Part shown: positions 1 through 10,200 of the stretch, piece by piece
Numbering within the stretch: the first letter of the stretch is position 1
Layout of the letters: every line of letters begins with the position of its first letter
The notes under the pieces: generated by a model
The model's database searches: none
Seen by the model: the letters and a program-made list of their open reading frames with translations, nothing else
Told to the model about the DNA's origin: nothing
Position numbers and translations under genes: made by a program
NCBI GenBank assembly: GCA_977017575.1
Contig: CDRNVI010000063.1
Coordinates: 372,001-436,000 of the forward strand
Origin: Paramoeba atlantica
Taxonomy: Eukaryota > Discosea
DNA length: 64,000 bases
Direction of reading: 5' to 3'

Positions 1-1524
1 AGATCGGCTACTTCAGCTAGGATGGGATGTATTAAGCTACAAAAGTAGAGAGATGAGAGCGCTGAACCTTGTCGTACCCCAGATGTGCTTTTGATTGTTG
101 AATAGAGTGTGTTGTCAGCAAAGAAAAGAAGATCAGATGGCTCGGAGTACTCTAGGAAAAAGAGGCGCATAAATGGTCTGAAAACATCATGCTTTTGAAG
201 AGTTTATGCAATGGCGATTCTGTTTGGTGTGTTGAATGCGTTGGTGTAATCGACTGTGACGATCTTGTGGTCTGCCTCGTATTCTTCTATCAGTTCATGC
301 ACAATTTGCTCACACGCATTCTTTTGTAGTATGCCTCGTTGGAAGGGTTGAAAGTGCTTTTTAAGCGCGTCTTCATGTCGTTGCAAAAGAATGATGCCAC
401 ACACTTTAAGGATGGTCTCTCCTATAGCGACCGCAGCAGTTTATTTATTTGTTTGGGCAAAGCTACTAATCTGCATCTTGTGAGTCGATCACGCACCGAG
501 TTTGGAATGTCGCCATTGATCACCTCGCGAAACATGTGGCATAAGCAAATGCTGGATTCTTCATCGTCGGCGAGAAGTCGCAACACCGATTCGCTGAAAC
601 CTGTAGGTCCGGGGGAAGCACCCTTTGCCAATTTGCTGGCTGCTAAGAGGAGTTCGTCTCGTTCAACAATTCCAATGCGCGGAAAGTCAACACTTATCGG
701 CATTTGAGGCGTTTTCCCGGAAGGATGGAGACTTATTAGAAGAGAAACTTTTTCTTCGATAGTCAGGGGTGATTGTTTGTAGACGTTATCGAGAATACGC
801 GTTGCTTTGCCTAGGTCTCCTGCTTTGGCCGTTCGTAAAGCATTGCGGATCGCTCGGCGGTCAGTTTCTAACTCTTCTTGTTCTTCTTGGCTGAGCTTGT
901 CGACGTTGTATTCATATTTACTTTTACTTTTCGGCGCGTGAGTCGTGGCTCGTGTTCGCATTAGCATTTTCCCCACAGTGGTCAAAGCATCTCTCGGAGC
1001 ATTTAGGAACCTGTGCCATAGGGTTTCTTTTTCGGACAGAAGTTGTAAACGAGGATATTCGCGAATTGTCTCTCTGAAAATTGAAACCACATGTACAGCA
1101 AAGGACGGTTCTATTTGAGCTAGCGGTGGAAGTGGTTCCATGTCTCTGTGCGTGTCGGATTCCTTCGTCGTCTCTGACATGCTCTCCGGAAAATTTAGCG
1201 TGTTTACTCCTTTGCTTGGTATTCGATTTATCTTCGTAGCACAGATTTGAAAGACTCGCACTTTGTCAGACTGTGGAAGAAAGAGGTTTCCTTGGGGTCC
1301 GGTTTGTCCTTCAGCAGGGGAGTACGCAATCTTTATACGAACCTGACCTTTCCTTGAGACGCGGGACACTACTTCGCCGACAGAATGAAAAATTTCTTCT
1401 CCGTAGCGGAAGTTCCAAAGGATCTCGCATTGAGTACCGCGGCCCCATTCTGATACAATGTCTTGAACTTGGTCTGGCGCTTTCAAAATTCGTGTGCGTG
1501 CCAGCTCACTCTAATAGTCCACGT
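1..1524 (-). pseudogene. LINE-B copy B1, SH3-like module and RT N-terminal half
   Basis: This is the middle of a non-LTR retrotransposon polyprotein that runs off the left edge. Reading leftward from about 1510 it shows the family-B small basic module (CEILWNFRYG ... VRIKIAY, about 1320-1450), the linker with LPPLAQIEPSFAVHVV, and the RT fingers (KGASPGPTGFSESVLRLL, about 590-640). Near 1-200 the palm motif SGVRQGSAL is readable. Two lesions are visible: a frameshift near 430-435, between LPKQINKLL and the expected RPVAIGET, and an in-frame TAA near 208-210 after NTPNRIAIA. The copy is dead. Its N-terminal part continues at 1921-2403 beyond an inserted repeat unit. Confidence 0.85.
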
Positions 1525-1920
1525 TTTGAAATTTAGCCGAGGGGCTGTTATGTATTTGCCTGCTGGCCCTTCGGGGCACATAGTTTCTTCGAATTATGTT
1601 TTGTATTCAGAATTTTACATGGGATGGGTATTTACTATTATCTTATATATCCTTGTTAGGTTGTTATTTTACTTCGCTTTAAGTTTTTGTGCCCACCCAC
1701 CAAGCCCCCAGCCATTTGGCCGAGGGTTCCGGTGGGGGGGAATCCCGTTAACAACGTGACACATGATTATTGGTTTTATGCAGGCTTTCTTTTGAACTAT
1801 GTTTGTGCATGTGAATTCTATCTATATATCGTATTATGTGTTCTTTGATTTTGGGACGATTTGGAAGTGTGATTATATTAGTCATAGGTATTTACTTATA
1901 TTTGTTTGTTACTTATAAGT
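1525..1920 (+). repeat. solo terminal-repeat unit of a YR retroelement (fossil)
   Basis: This noncoding block splits LINE-B copy B1 between the residues before and after its SH3-like module. It carries two landmarks also seen in the terminal regions of the tyrosine-recombinase elements in this window: a GGCCCnnCGGGGCACAT box (near 1574) and a CCCACCCACCAA box (near 1692). A stretch at 1626-1750 recurs almost unchanged at 53313-53415. I infer a solo A-B repeat unit left after loss of the element body. Boundaries are approximate. Confidence 0.5.
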
Positions 1921-2403
1921 TTCATAGAGCCCCCTCGGCGTGGATTTCATACACAGATCGTCGGATGACATTGTTTCAGATGAGGTACTTAGGCCATCGG
2001 TGTCCGCTGACATGTCGTCTTCATTTTGCGGCGCATTTTCAGTTATTTGGGGAGACTTCGATGGCATATCTGAGCTTGTTTGATCCGAAGGTCGTGAGTC
2101 TCCGATGATAACTTTGATTTTCCGTGGTTTGCTTTGTCGTGATTCTTGTCGTGTGATGCATTCTCGCGGTTCGATGTTCATTTCGTCTGAATTTGTGGAG
2201 TTGTCGTGAATGTCGCTGCTTTTGTCCATAATCTCGTTTAGACCTTTGCCCTTTAGACTACCTACTTTTCCTTTCCATTTCTTCGACACTTGAGGTAGAA
2301 TTGGTGTAGGGTAGTGTATTTCGTTCCAGTCGCTCTGTGGGTCGATATTGGATTCGTTGGTCGAGTGCTGCTTTGCAAGTTTGGAGCGCGTTAGCACAAC
2401 CAT
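1921..2403 (-). pseudogene. LINE-B copy B1, N-terminal region
   Basis: This open minus-strand frame begins at an ATG at 2401-2403 (MVVLTRSKLAKQ), chosen because other family-B starts read M-x-x-L/V-TRS or MGVVTRP. The rest is a hydrophilic, Ser/Lys-rich, low-complexity linker with acidic patches (about 160 residues), typical of an ORF1-like N terminus and without a recognisable domain. It ends where the repeat unit at 1525-1920 interrupts the frame, and the protein resumes at KAPDQVQDI on the far side. No spliced leader is visible upstream, because a second YR repeat unit lies directly before the start. Confidence 0.7.
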
Positions 2404-2420
2404 AAAGTTTTTGTAAAGTT

Positions 2421-2882
2421 TTAAAAGTTTACGAAAAGAATTGTACAATGGAAATTTTGATTTCTGAGAATTATATTTACGTTAGTTGGCCGACGGGCAT
2501 TGTACGTTTGTTATTCATAAACTAGTTTATATAGTGACACAAAACATTATACAGTGAACTGGTAATAGAGCGCGTTTTTATCCTTTGAAACTTTTTGCCC
2601 CACCCACCAACCCCCAAACCACTCCCCGCGTGGACACCCGTTCGAGAAAGGGAGGGAAGGGAGTTCTCTCCAGGAAAAAGTTCATGAGGTATATAAAATA
2701 GATTTGATACTTACTTCGCGAAGTTGATATTACAGTACTGGTGAAGATAATGTCTTTTACTCTGTTGTCCATGATGGATGTTATATTTCGGTAGCTCTGT
2801 AGTTCTACAGATTAAACATTACAGTTTACATACGCTTACTATATCTGATTGACTATATGTTTTTCTTCCGGAAGTGCAATTC
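2421..2882 (+). repeat. solo A-B terminal unit of a YR retroelement (fossil)
   Basis: The unit starts with TTAAAAGTTTACG, close to the left repeat (A) of the elements at 29080 and 41191, and ends with GCAATTC, the end of their B repeat. Between these lie the CCACCCACCAACCCCCAAAC box and a CCCCGCG box that begin B in the other copies. It has one A and one B with no body, so it looks like the product of recombination between repeats, the counterpart of a solo LTR. A ~165-bp part (about 2683-2855) recurs inverted at 48571-48735. Confidence 0.7.
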
Positions 2883-4244
2883 AACGAAAAAAAAAACAAC
2901 AAGCAACAAGGTACAGAAGATGACGCAACTAAGATTTTAGGAGTCTTCATAGTGGATACTGACAACGTAGACAAATGCCTAGTTCATACACTCGAAAGGC
3001 ATGACAATATTTTTCGTCGTCTAAAAACAATGGGAATGTCCAATGTTTCGCTCAGCTTACTAACAAAATGCGTCAACGTGCGACAGCAATATCAAATGAG
3101 AGTACATCACCCTGACGCCACCGAGCGCGTATCTGAGAGATTTGATAAGAACGTTGAGGCAGTGTTGGAATCGTGGTTGGGCAAGCTTCGGACACAACAA
3201 GTTGAGCTTGCTAGATTACCCCTTAAGAAAGGTGGTTTGGGGCTCACCGCGTGCAAACCCACGCGGGAAGCTGCTTACAAATCGTCTCGATATGCGGTCT
3301 TTGGGCGCCGAAAGCCTTCTACAGCTCAAAGTGGCATATCAGGGCAAATGCAAGCCAGCAACGAGCAACAAATTCCACCGGAAGACGAGATCACGACAGC
3401 TGCAAAACTACACGAAAAAGCTTGGCAAAAACTAAATCAGGATCTTCACATGAATTCGATTCTTAAAAACACGTCCAGGAAAGGTAGTTACGACTGGATT
3501 ACACCTGCGACACGATACGTATCACCACATGTCTTCTCTTTATCCGTAATGCCTCGGCTTGGAATATCACATCCGAAAATCCCACAGAATTTATTGTGTC
3601 CCGGGTGCCGGAAAATACTGGACGGACGAAGCGCCCTGATACATATCCCAGGCTGTGTGCAATGCCCAGGCTTTAACGCGACATCGAAACATAACGCCCT
3701 CGTAAAGTATATCTATGATCTATGCATCAAAACGGGGATCCCCTGTGAAAGAGAGCCACGACATTTCAGCACATGGACATGCCTCACATGCAAACGAACC
3801 GTTGACCAAGACAATCATCAATTGCACCATAAAACATGCAGTGGCAAAAATTATCACCGCTCAGGACCAGATATCTTCATATACTGGAATACGGGAGCTG
3901 TTTTCTACGACTTAACCGTGATTCACGAATTGGCAGCCACACACGCGAAGAGCCATCCAGGACAACTGATGAAAGAAGCGACTGAACGTAAAATAGAAAC
4001 GTATGTCCGATCAGGTATGATATCCGAAGAGTCGTTTCTTTGCCTACCGGTGCTCTCCTCTGGGTCACTCCACGCGAACACGCTAAACCTGATTCACGAA
4101 CTTGCAGATGCGTCGCTTACGGACAGGAACAATGCCATCTTATCATTTAAACTATTGCTACAAGAGCTAAATGGGTCACAAATTTATGCTGAACTGCGAA
4201 AGTTCTTAGCAGTAGATACGGAAGCGTCTCAAAAGGCAATTTAA
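2883..4244 (+). pseudogene. LINE-B copy B2, RT thumb and restriction-like endonuclease
   Basis: This is a 5'-truncated copy joined directly to the YR unit on its left. It opens in the RT thumb (KILGVFIVDTD, HDNIFRRLKTMG), passes the TSRKGSYDW linker, and has an intact RLE region: the cysteine cluster CPGC...CVQC, a second Cys/His cluster, and the catalytic signature RSGPDIFIYW...YDLTVIHE, that is R-x-x-P-D followed 12-13 residues later by D. In this class RLE nicks the target DNA to prime reverse transcription. The frame is open to a TAA at 4242-4244. Only the N-terminal two thirds are missing. Confidence 0.88.
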
Positions 4245-4461
4245 TACTATGAACATACGATGAGATATTTCTTATATCAATACTACACAGATTTAGATAT
4301 AGAGCTTACAAAGACGCGTAAACTCTTAGTTTTTTTACCTCCCCATCATAATGGGGGGTAGCGCCAGAACAGAAAACTTTTTAATCTAAGGTGTGAAGAT
4401 ATTTAAGGGAAAGTAACAGCAGAGGGGCGTATGTTTTCTTGGATGGCATGCAAAAAAAAAA
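4245..4461 (+). other. 3' tail of LINE-B copy B2 with poly(A)
   Basis: A short AT-rich 3' UTR ends in a run of about ten A at 4452-4461. The next base begins the coding end of a LINE-A copy, so there is no host sequence between the two elements. I see no conserved structure in this tail. Confidence 0.75.
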
Positions 4462-5000
4462 TCATGCGCTCTCAGGCCCGCATGATGGTCTCCCGGATAG
4501 TCGTCAGTGACCCCCAAGCTCCCCTGGAAGAGGAGTAGGGCCCACAGGCATGGTCCTCTAGGGTAACAAGACGATTAGGGTGCTGGTCGCGTCGACAGAG
4601 TCTATACTCACGCCTAGCCCGCGAGGGCTAGGTACCCCAAGTGAGGTAGTACACGGGCAGTGAATCTCCTCCCCGTCGGCCAGCATCCTGTTTCGCGACC
4701 GTGTCGCTGTCGACACAGGCCCGCGCCTGCGCCCTCCCATATAGCAAGGGAAGGGTTCACAAGTCAGGCCGTGGAGTGGTCGAAAGACCCGGTCCGGAAC
4801 GCGCGAATGGATTGGATCTGGATTGCTTGTTTTTATTTTTACTGTGTCTTGTTTGTCGTATATACTTAGGGGAGATTGAATTGCTAGTTTTGGGCTGAGA
4901 AAAAAGAAAAAGAAAATATACTTCTGTGGAAATAAAAAGAATTGCTAATTTGATTGCTTGTTTTAAATTCATATACCCCCCCAATGGACCAAAAAAAAAA
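4462..5000 (+). pseudogene. LINE-A copy A1, last codons and 3' UTR
   Basis: Severely 5'-truncated. The first 77 bases encode the conserved C terminus of family A (MRSQARMMVSRI, TAG stop at 4536-4538). The rest is 3' UTR with the ~230-nt structured block at 4577-4810, then an AT-rich tail that ends early at AATGGACC followed by ten A (4991-5000). Other copies run about 50 bases further, to a conserved GAGGCAATGCCGC end, so this one was probably made from an RNA polyadenylated upstream or was trimmed on insertion. Confidence 0.85.
4577..4810 (+). ncRNA. structured 3' UTR block of LINE-A (copy 1 of 6)
   Basis: The conserved ~230-nt block contains nested complements visible by eye: TGCTGG with CCAGCA, GTCGACAG with CTGTCGAC, a CCTAGCCC/GGGCTAGG hairpin with a short loop, GCGAC/GTCGC, and a GGTC-GAAA-GACC hairpin with a GNRA loop. 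In R2-type elements the 3' UTR RNA is bound by the RT for target-primed synthesis; that role is inferred here. Confidence 0.75.
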
Positions 5001-6185
5001 GCAGTCCTCCATGCGTATGAATGGAACATATGCCCGCTTAGCTCCTCAGCTCGTTCACAAGTTCAACGCCCGAAACGGTATGGAGGTTTTGGTCTCCGAT
5101 CTGCATCTGCGCACCGCTCAGCGGCGTACGTGTCTTCAGTTGCTTTTGCTGCAGAGACGGATCGTTGGCTACCGTCAGATGCAGAAGGATTCTCTTCTGC
5201 AGTCCTGGACATCAATCGCCGGAGCGGAGGCCCCGTAGTTGATCCGGACACGGGAAGAGCATTAGAGGAGATCATCTCCCCTTTTCCGAAAGGATCTAGT
5301 CAAAGTACAGAAACGGACAATTCTTGCACCCCCCGTCAACGTGCCTTGAGCGACGCAATCTCGGCGCACGAATTTTCATGTGCGTACGCAGCGGCGGACA
5401 GTAGCACTCGCGCGAGGTGCACCTCTCAGACTGGAGATGGGGCCAGCAGCTGGGCATTTTGCATCCCATCAACAGAGCTTGGCCACGCTTACACACCCAC
5501 AGAATTCCGCGCCCTCTCCAGGTGGTGGTTAGGTGCCAAGGTCTACAACGAGTTGAGCACGTGCCCAATTAACACATGCCAACAACCTCTCGACCTCGAA
5601 GGAAACCATGCAGTGTCTTGCAAAAGTGGGAATGGACTGATCTCCCGCCACAATGCGCTCATTACACAATTCACCGACACGTGCTCCAAGGCGAATTTAT
5701 CACCTTCACGTGAGGTAAGCCTGGGGAACCTAGGGCCTGGCGTCTGTCCCACGAGGCCGGGCGATGTCTTTATTCCGGGCTATGAGAAAGCTCAAGGTCT
5801 GGTGCTTGATTTTGCTGTCACCCACGTTCAGCAACCTAAATACACGGACTTAGTCCGCAACGCTAACGGGGTGGCGGCAGGATCATTTGCGGAGCACTAC
5901 GCCGCTTCTCACAAGGTGAAAGAGAGAGAGGAGGCGGAACAAGCAAAACATGTATTTGTTGCCATGGTGGTAGAATCATATGGTGCTTGGAGTGCAAGTG
6001 CCCTATCAATCCTTAGATGGGTGGGGAAGCATCGCGCCTCATGCTCCCAGGGGGCTCTATCTCAAGAAGCAGCTACCCGTCAGCTGCTTCAAGAGCTTAA
6101 CCTCACCCTGATGCGTTCTCAATCGAGAATGCTTGTCTCACGCATGCCGGCTGAAGATCCACAACCGGCACTTATTTTGCAGTAG
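5001..6185 (+). pseudogene. LINE-A copy A2, RT connector and RLE
   Basis: 5'-truncated copy that starts directly after the poly(A) of A1. The frame is open from the RT/RLE connector (RPKRYGGFGLRSASAH) through the family-A endonuclease: cysteine cluster CPINTCQQPL...HAVSCKSGNG (C-x4-C...H-x4-C), then the catalytic stretch RPGDVFIP...VLDFAVTHVQQPKY, an R-P-x-D...D arrangement, and the conserved tail LMRSQSRMLVSRM. TAG stop at 6183-6185. No lesion is visible in what remains, which suggests a fairly young insertion that was truncated during reverse transcription. Confidence 0.88.
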
Positions 6186-6221
6186 CCTAAACCAAGGCTC
6201 GCGGATCCCGGCATGTTCGAA

Positions 6222-6458
6222 GGCTGAGGGTGCTGGTCGCGTCGACAGAGTCTACTCACGCCTAGTCCGTCAGGGCTAGGTACCCCAAGTGAGGTAGTAC
6301 ACGGGTAGTGAATCTCCTCCCCGTCGGCCAGCATCCTGTTTCGCGACCGTGTCGCTGTCGGCACAGACCCTTTGCTTGCGCCCTCTCGTACAACAAGAGA
6401 AGGGTTCACAAGGCAAGCTGGGAGAGGTCGAAAGACCCGGTCCGGAACGCGCGAATGG
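6222..6458 (+). ncRNA. structured 3' UTR block of LINE-A (copy 2 of 6)
   Basis: Same block as at 4577. Here the hairpin reads CCTAGTCC/GGGCTAGG and the long-range partner reads CTGTCGGC, both of which keep pairing through G-U. The copy stops at the GCGCGAATGG position, about 230 bases short of the usual 3' end, and has no poly(A). Confidence 0.75.
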
Positions 6459-6760
6459 TTAGGTGAAAGCCCCCCCTAGCAGAGGGAGATCTTACCCTCC
6501 CTGGAAAGTTGGAAAGATTGGTAAGGGCAAGTGGGTAAGATGGGAAAGCAGATTTGTTAGTTCTATATTTAAAAAAAAAAAGGGGGTAAGGACGGGGATG
6601 GATGAGAGGGTTAAGGGAAAGTGTGGAAAGTGGGGAGTAAGTACGGTGAAGTGGGGAGAGTAAGTACGGTGAAGTGTGAAAAGTGTGCGAAAGTGTTCGA
6701 AAAGTAGATAAAAACGTTAAACTCAATACTATTCCCCCCCCAAAAAAAAATACAAAAAAA
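6459..6760 (+). repeat. family-C tail: GA-rich block, C-run and poly(A)
   Basis: Strongly purine-rich DNA with repeats of AAGTACGGTGAAGTG, followed by ACTCAATACTATTCCCCCCC and A-rich sequence. The same terminal motif with C-run and poly(A) occurs at 47655-47698 and 48400-48445. I read this as the 3' end of a short, non-coding retroelement family (called C here), whose complete copy is at 47699-48445. The poly(A) runs straight into the SL cluster of copy A3. Confidence 0.55.
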
Positions 6761-6838
6761 AACGATAAAGATACAGTTTTAACGATAAAGATACAGTTTC
6801 TGTACCTTGTTGTTTCTGTACCTTGTTGTACCTTGTTG
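6761..6838 (+). repeat. spliced-leader sequence with three partial repeats
   Basis: A full 32-nt spliced-leader-like sequence lies at 6781-6812. It is preceded by a copy of its first ~18 nt (6761-6778) and followed by copies of its last 16 nt (6813-6828) and last 10 nt (6829-6838). All share the end TACCTTGTTG. The core ACAGTTTCTGTACC matches the conserved core of kinetoplastid and diplonemid SL exons. The nested pieces resemble target duplications from repeated nicking inside the SL sequence. Confidence 0.85.
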
Positions 6839-6861
6839 ATTTATTTCCTAATCCTCTCCAA

Positions 6862-7203
6862 ATGGTCGCGTTGACTCGCTCCGTAGCCATACGCTCGGGC
6901 CAACACATTGAAACTCCACCCTTACCTTTGTGCCACGGACATAAGAACCGCCCCCTGAAGGATTCCTTGCTTCCAAACCCCCACGACGCAAAAACTTCCC
7001 CGACGGATTCACCGGTAAAAATTTCTGATCTCCCTCGCGAAGATTCCACTAATCTTTGCAAACACATATGTAAAAACAAACTGGCATGCAAACACAGTTG
7101 TTGCAAGCGCACAGTGGAGGCGCCTATTGACAGTTCCCATCACATACATACAGTTTGCATACGTACTGGTGACGACCGTCTTCTTCATACTAAAGTACAC
7201 TAG
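6862..7203 (+). CDS. Cys/His-rich 5' ORF of LINE-A copy A3
   Basis: This short frame starts at an ATG 24 nt after the SL cluster (MVALTRSVAIRSG) and ends at 7201-7203. The N-terminal M-x-x-LTRS is like that of family-B proteins. Near residue 75 there is a compact metal-ligand pattern, LCKHICKNKLACKHSCCKR, with six Cys and two His. A similar C-x-H-x-C...C-x-H-x-CC arrangement is known near the C terminus of HFM1/Mer3-type helicases; I infer only that it may bind zinc. The frame overlaps the main A3 frame by 77 nt. Whether it is a true separate ORF or a remnant split by a frameshift cannot be told from one copy. Confidence 0.5.
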   Translation: MVALTRSVAIRSGQHIETPPLPLCHGHKNRPLKDSLLPNPHDAKTSPTDSPVKISDLPREDSTNLCKHICKNKLACKHSCCKRTVEAPIDSSHHIHTVCIRTGDDRLLHTKVH

Positions 7204-10200
7204 CGTTATTGTAGGGAACGTCCTCGCCCTAGGATGCACGGTGACTTGGACAGTCGCATGCCTGGTCGGGAGCATTATATTGAAAACGCGTAGTCTGCTT
7301 TCACTTCGTTCCAAGGACGTTGCCGCACCAGGTCATGACCCCCCTGTGACGCTAAACCTCTGCACACGTAAACGAAATTGTGTCTCACCGCAACCTGCTC
7401 CCCCCACCTCGTTCTCTATTACCTTGAGCAATCCTCCTAGCTTTGAGTTATCGATTCCTGTATCCCCAACCGACGAGACTGACTCAACTCAGGAGACCGT
7501 ACTATGCGACCCTCACCGCGCTGTGACTCTAGCTGGTCCTGCAACGGAAGCTGTCGTGCCACCTCTTCATTCTGCGGGGGACCCGCCCCTCCCGGAACGT
7601 CGGTACTGTCCGGCAGACGGATGTGCGTGGTCCGCACAATCCCACGGCGGCAAATGGCAAGCTTTTTATAATCATGTGGCCTCCCGACACGCCGAAGGCA
7701 TACCGCTAGAGTGATGGGCACGTGAAGGCAGATTTCTTTGCACGGTGTGCAACAAACATTTTGTGTTGACCAAGAAGGAAGCCCATTCAATTCAATGCTA
7801 CGGGGCGGACCCACCTCCCACACAGCCATCACCAACAACAGATCTTCCTGACCCCGCGTACCCTTCAGAGACGCCAGAGGAATCTAGCTTACCGCCCACT
7901 ATAGACCCACCATGTTTCCCTAGCCTAAGAGCCGTCTGTACAACACCTATGACCACGTCCAAAGACGTTCCTTTCCGATGCCGACGCCAGTGGGCTTCGG
8001 TCCTAACAGCCACCGTCGCAACAGCCGAGAGGGAGAACACCGTCGCTGCATGGACACGACTAGCGATGCTTCCGAAATGTGTCCTTCCAGCCCCGCATAG
8101 AAGAGGACGAAAGGGAAATAGCTCGTACGCCTCCCACGTGCGGAAATGTCTGGATCGCTGGGAAGCACACGAATATTCAGCCCTGTGGAAAGAAGCTGTA
8201 CTTGAACACCAGAAGAAGAGGAAGCAAGGATCCGGAGCAGGTACACTACTGGATGAGGAAAAGAAAGCGATTCGCTCCGAACTACTGGTCCGTCAAGGAG
8301 AAGTTTCTCGAGGAATAGCTGCACTCACTTCGGCGCCAATGGCACCCGACAATGAGGAGACATATAACAAACTAGTCACCAAGCACCCGAGCCGGCTGTT
8401 CGGTCCACTACGCCAAAGCGCACCGTCCTCCAACGAAATCATTTCCTTGACTGTCAATGAGGATGATGTACGAAAGGCGATCCAAAGCTTTAACAGGGGC
8501 TCCTCAGGTGGAACCATGGCGCTACGAGCGGAACACATACAAGCGGCATTATTCGCTGGAACTGACACGGATGTTCATCCCCTCGAGAGTCTCACAAAGC
8601 TTGCCAATCACCTACTCGCCGGTAAGGCTCCAGTTGAAGCACAACAATATTACGCAGGGGCTCGATTGTGTGCATTGCAGAAAGGGCAAAATGATGTAAG
8701 ACCTATCGCAGCAGGGGAAACGTTGCGCCGCATGGTCAGCAAGGCTGCCTGCTCTGTTGTAAAGTCCAAAGCTAGCACACTTTTCCAAGGACGTCAATAT
8801 GGTGTGGCAACGGCATCTGGCTCCGAAAGGGTTATCCACCTCTGCCGCCAAGTGGTGGAGTCCACAAAGAATGACCCAGAATTTGTCTTATGCAAGGTGG
8901 ACCTTCGTAACGCATTCAATACGGTTTCCAGGGCGGCGTTCATATCCCTATCAGAAAAGCACTTCCCCGAGTTGACTCCTTGGATAAATTGGTGCTACGC
9001 CACCGATAGCGCACTCACATATGGTTCTCAAACAGTTGCCTCCACCGAAGGAGTTCAACAGGGGGACCCTTTAGGGCCCCTCCTTTTCTCCATGGTTCTG
9101 CGAGAGATTACTGAACTGATCGAGAATGAAGTGCCCAGCGGACTCCTCTTGCACCTTTGGTATCTCGATGACGGTGTTTTAGCCGGAAAATCCGACAGCG
9201 TACGGAGGGCGTTGGATGCTATAGCATGTGCGGGACCTCAGTGGGGGCTCCATCTTAATGCGAGTAAATGCGAGATAATATCTCATCCGGTATCCTCGCG
9301 TTGCACGGACTCATTCACTACCATCCCAGCCAGAATGAAAAATCACGAAGGAAACTTTAGCATCTTGGGTAGCCCAGTAGGGTCAGAAGAGTTCTGTATT
9401 GAATACCTACGTGAGTTTGCGATCGAACCTGCGGAAGCAACTCTAAAGGCGATAGGCATACTAGAAGACCCACAGGTAGCCCTCGCGCTAATTCGCTACT
9501 GCTCTGGCTTTTGCCAATTAGTCTACTCCCTCCGCACAACGCCACCAAAATACATGGTAGACCTCTGTCAGAGGCTTGATAACGCCGTGCTCCGCGCTAC
9601 GGAGCTTATACTCTGTCCTCTAGACGCCCCGGCACTAGCACAAATCCAACGCGACAAGAGACATGGTGGTTTTGGCCTAAGATCCTCCGTTATACATTCA
9701 TCTGCAGCTTATGTCTCTCCAGCAGCCTTTGCGGGTTCTCAAGATGACTGGGCACCGTCAGAGACGAAATGGTTTTCCGAGGCAGTGGAGCGTGTTAACC
9801 GCCAGGCGGGAAAGACTTTGGTGGATTCGACAACCGGCAAAATACAGGAGGCACTAATCCACAAAGATTATAACGCATCAACCAACCCTCTCAATGCACA
9901 CCATGATCACAGCCTAGATGCCGGGATGAATGAAAAGCTGATTATCCCGCGACAGAAACACCTTTGTCGCGAGATAGGCGACCGGGAATTTTCTTCAGCA
10001 TATGAGGCAGCAGACTGCAACACACGCGCACGTTTGATTTCGCAAACTGGGAGAGGGGCCGCGAGTTGGGCATTCGTTATTCCCTCCAAGGAGAGAGGAT
10101 ACTCTTACACTCCTACTGAGTTTCGCGCCTTGTCCCGCTGGTGGTTGGGAGCAGACATTTACCCCGGAACGCGGCCCTGTCCTATGGGGAGCTGTCAGCA

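Noticed and set aside
4577-4810. HDV-like or other self-cleaving ribozyme in the LINE-A 3' block
   Set aside because: The stems do not match the HDV pattern, and R2-type ribozymes lie at the 5' end. I could not find a hammerhead core (CTGATGA...GAAA) in the block.
4660-4898. Repeated short frames (MNLLPVGQHPVSRPCRCRHR and others) over the LINE-A 3' UTR
   Set aside because: They recur only because the structured noncoding block is repeated. They lie after the stop codon and change frame and length between copies.
6781-6812. A true SL RNA gene
   Set aside because: There is no GT donor, no Sm site and no T-run terminator after the exon, and the reading frame of an element follows directly.
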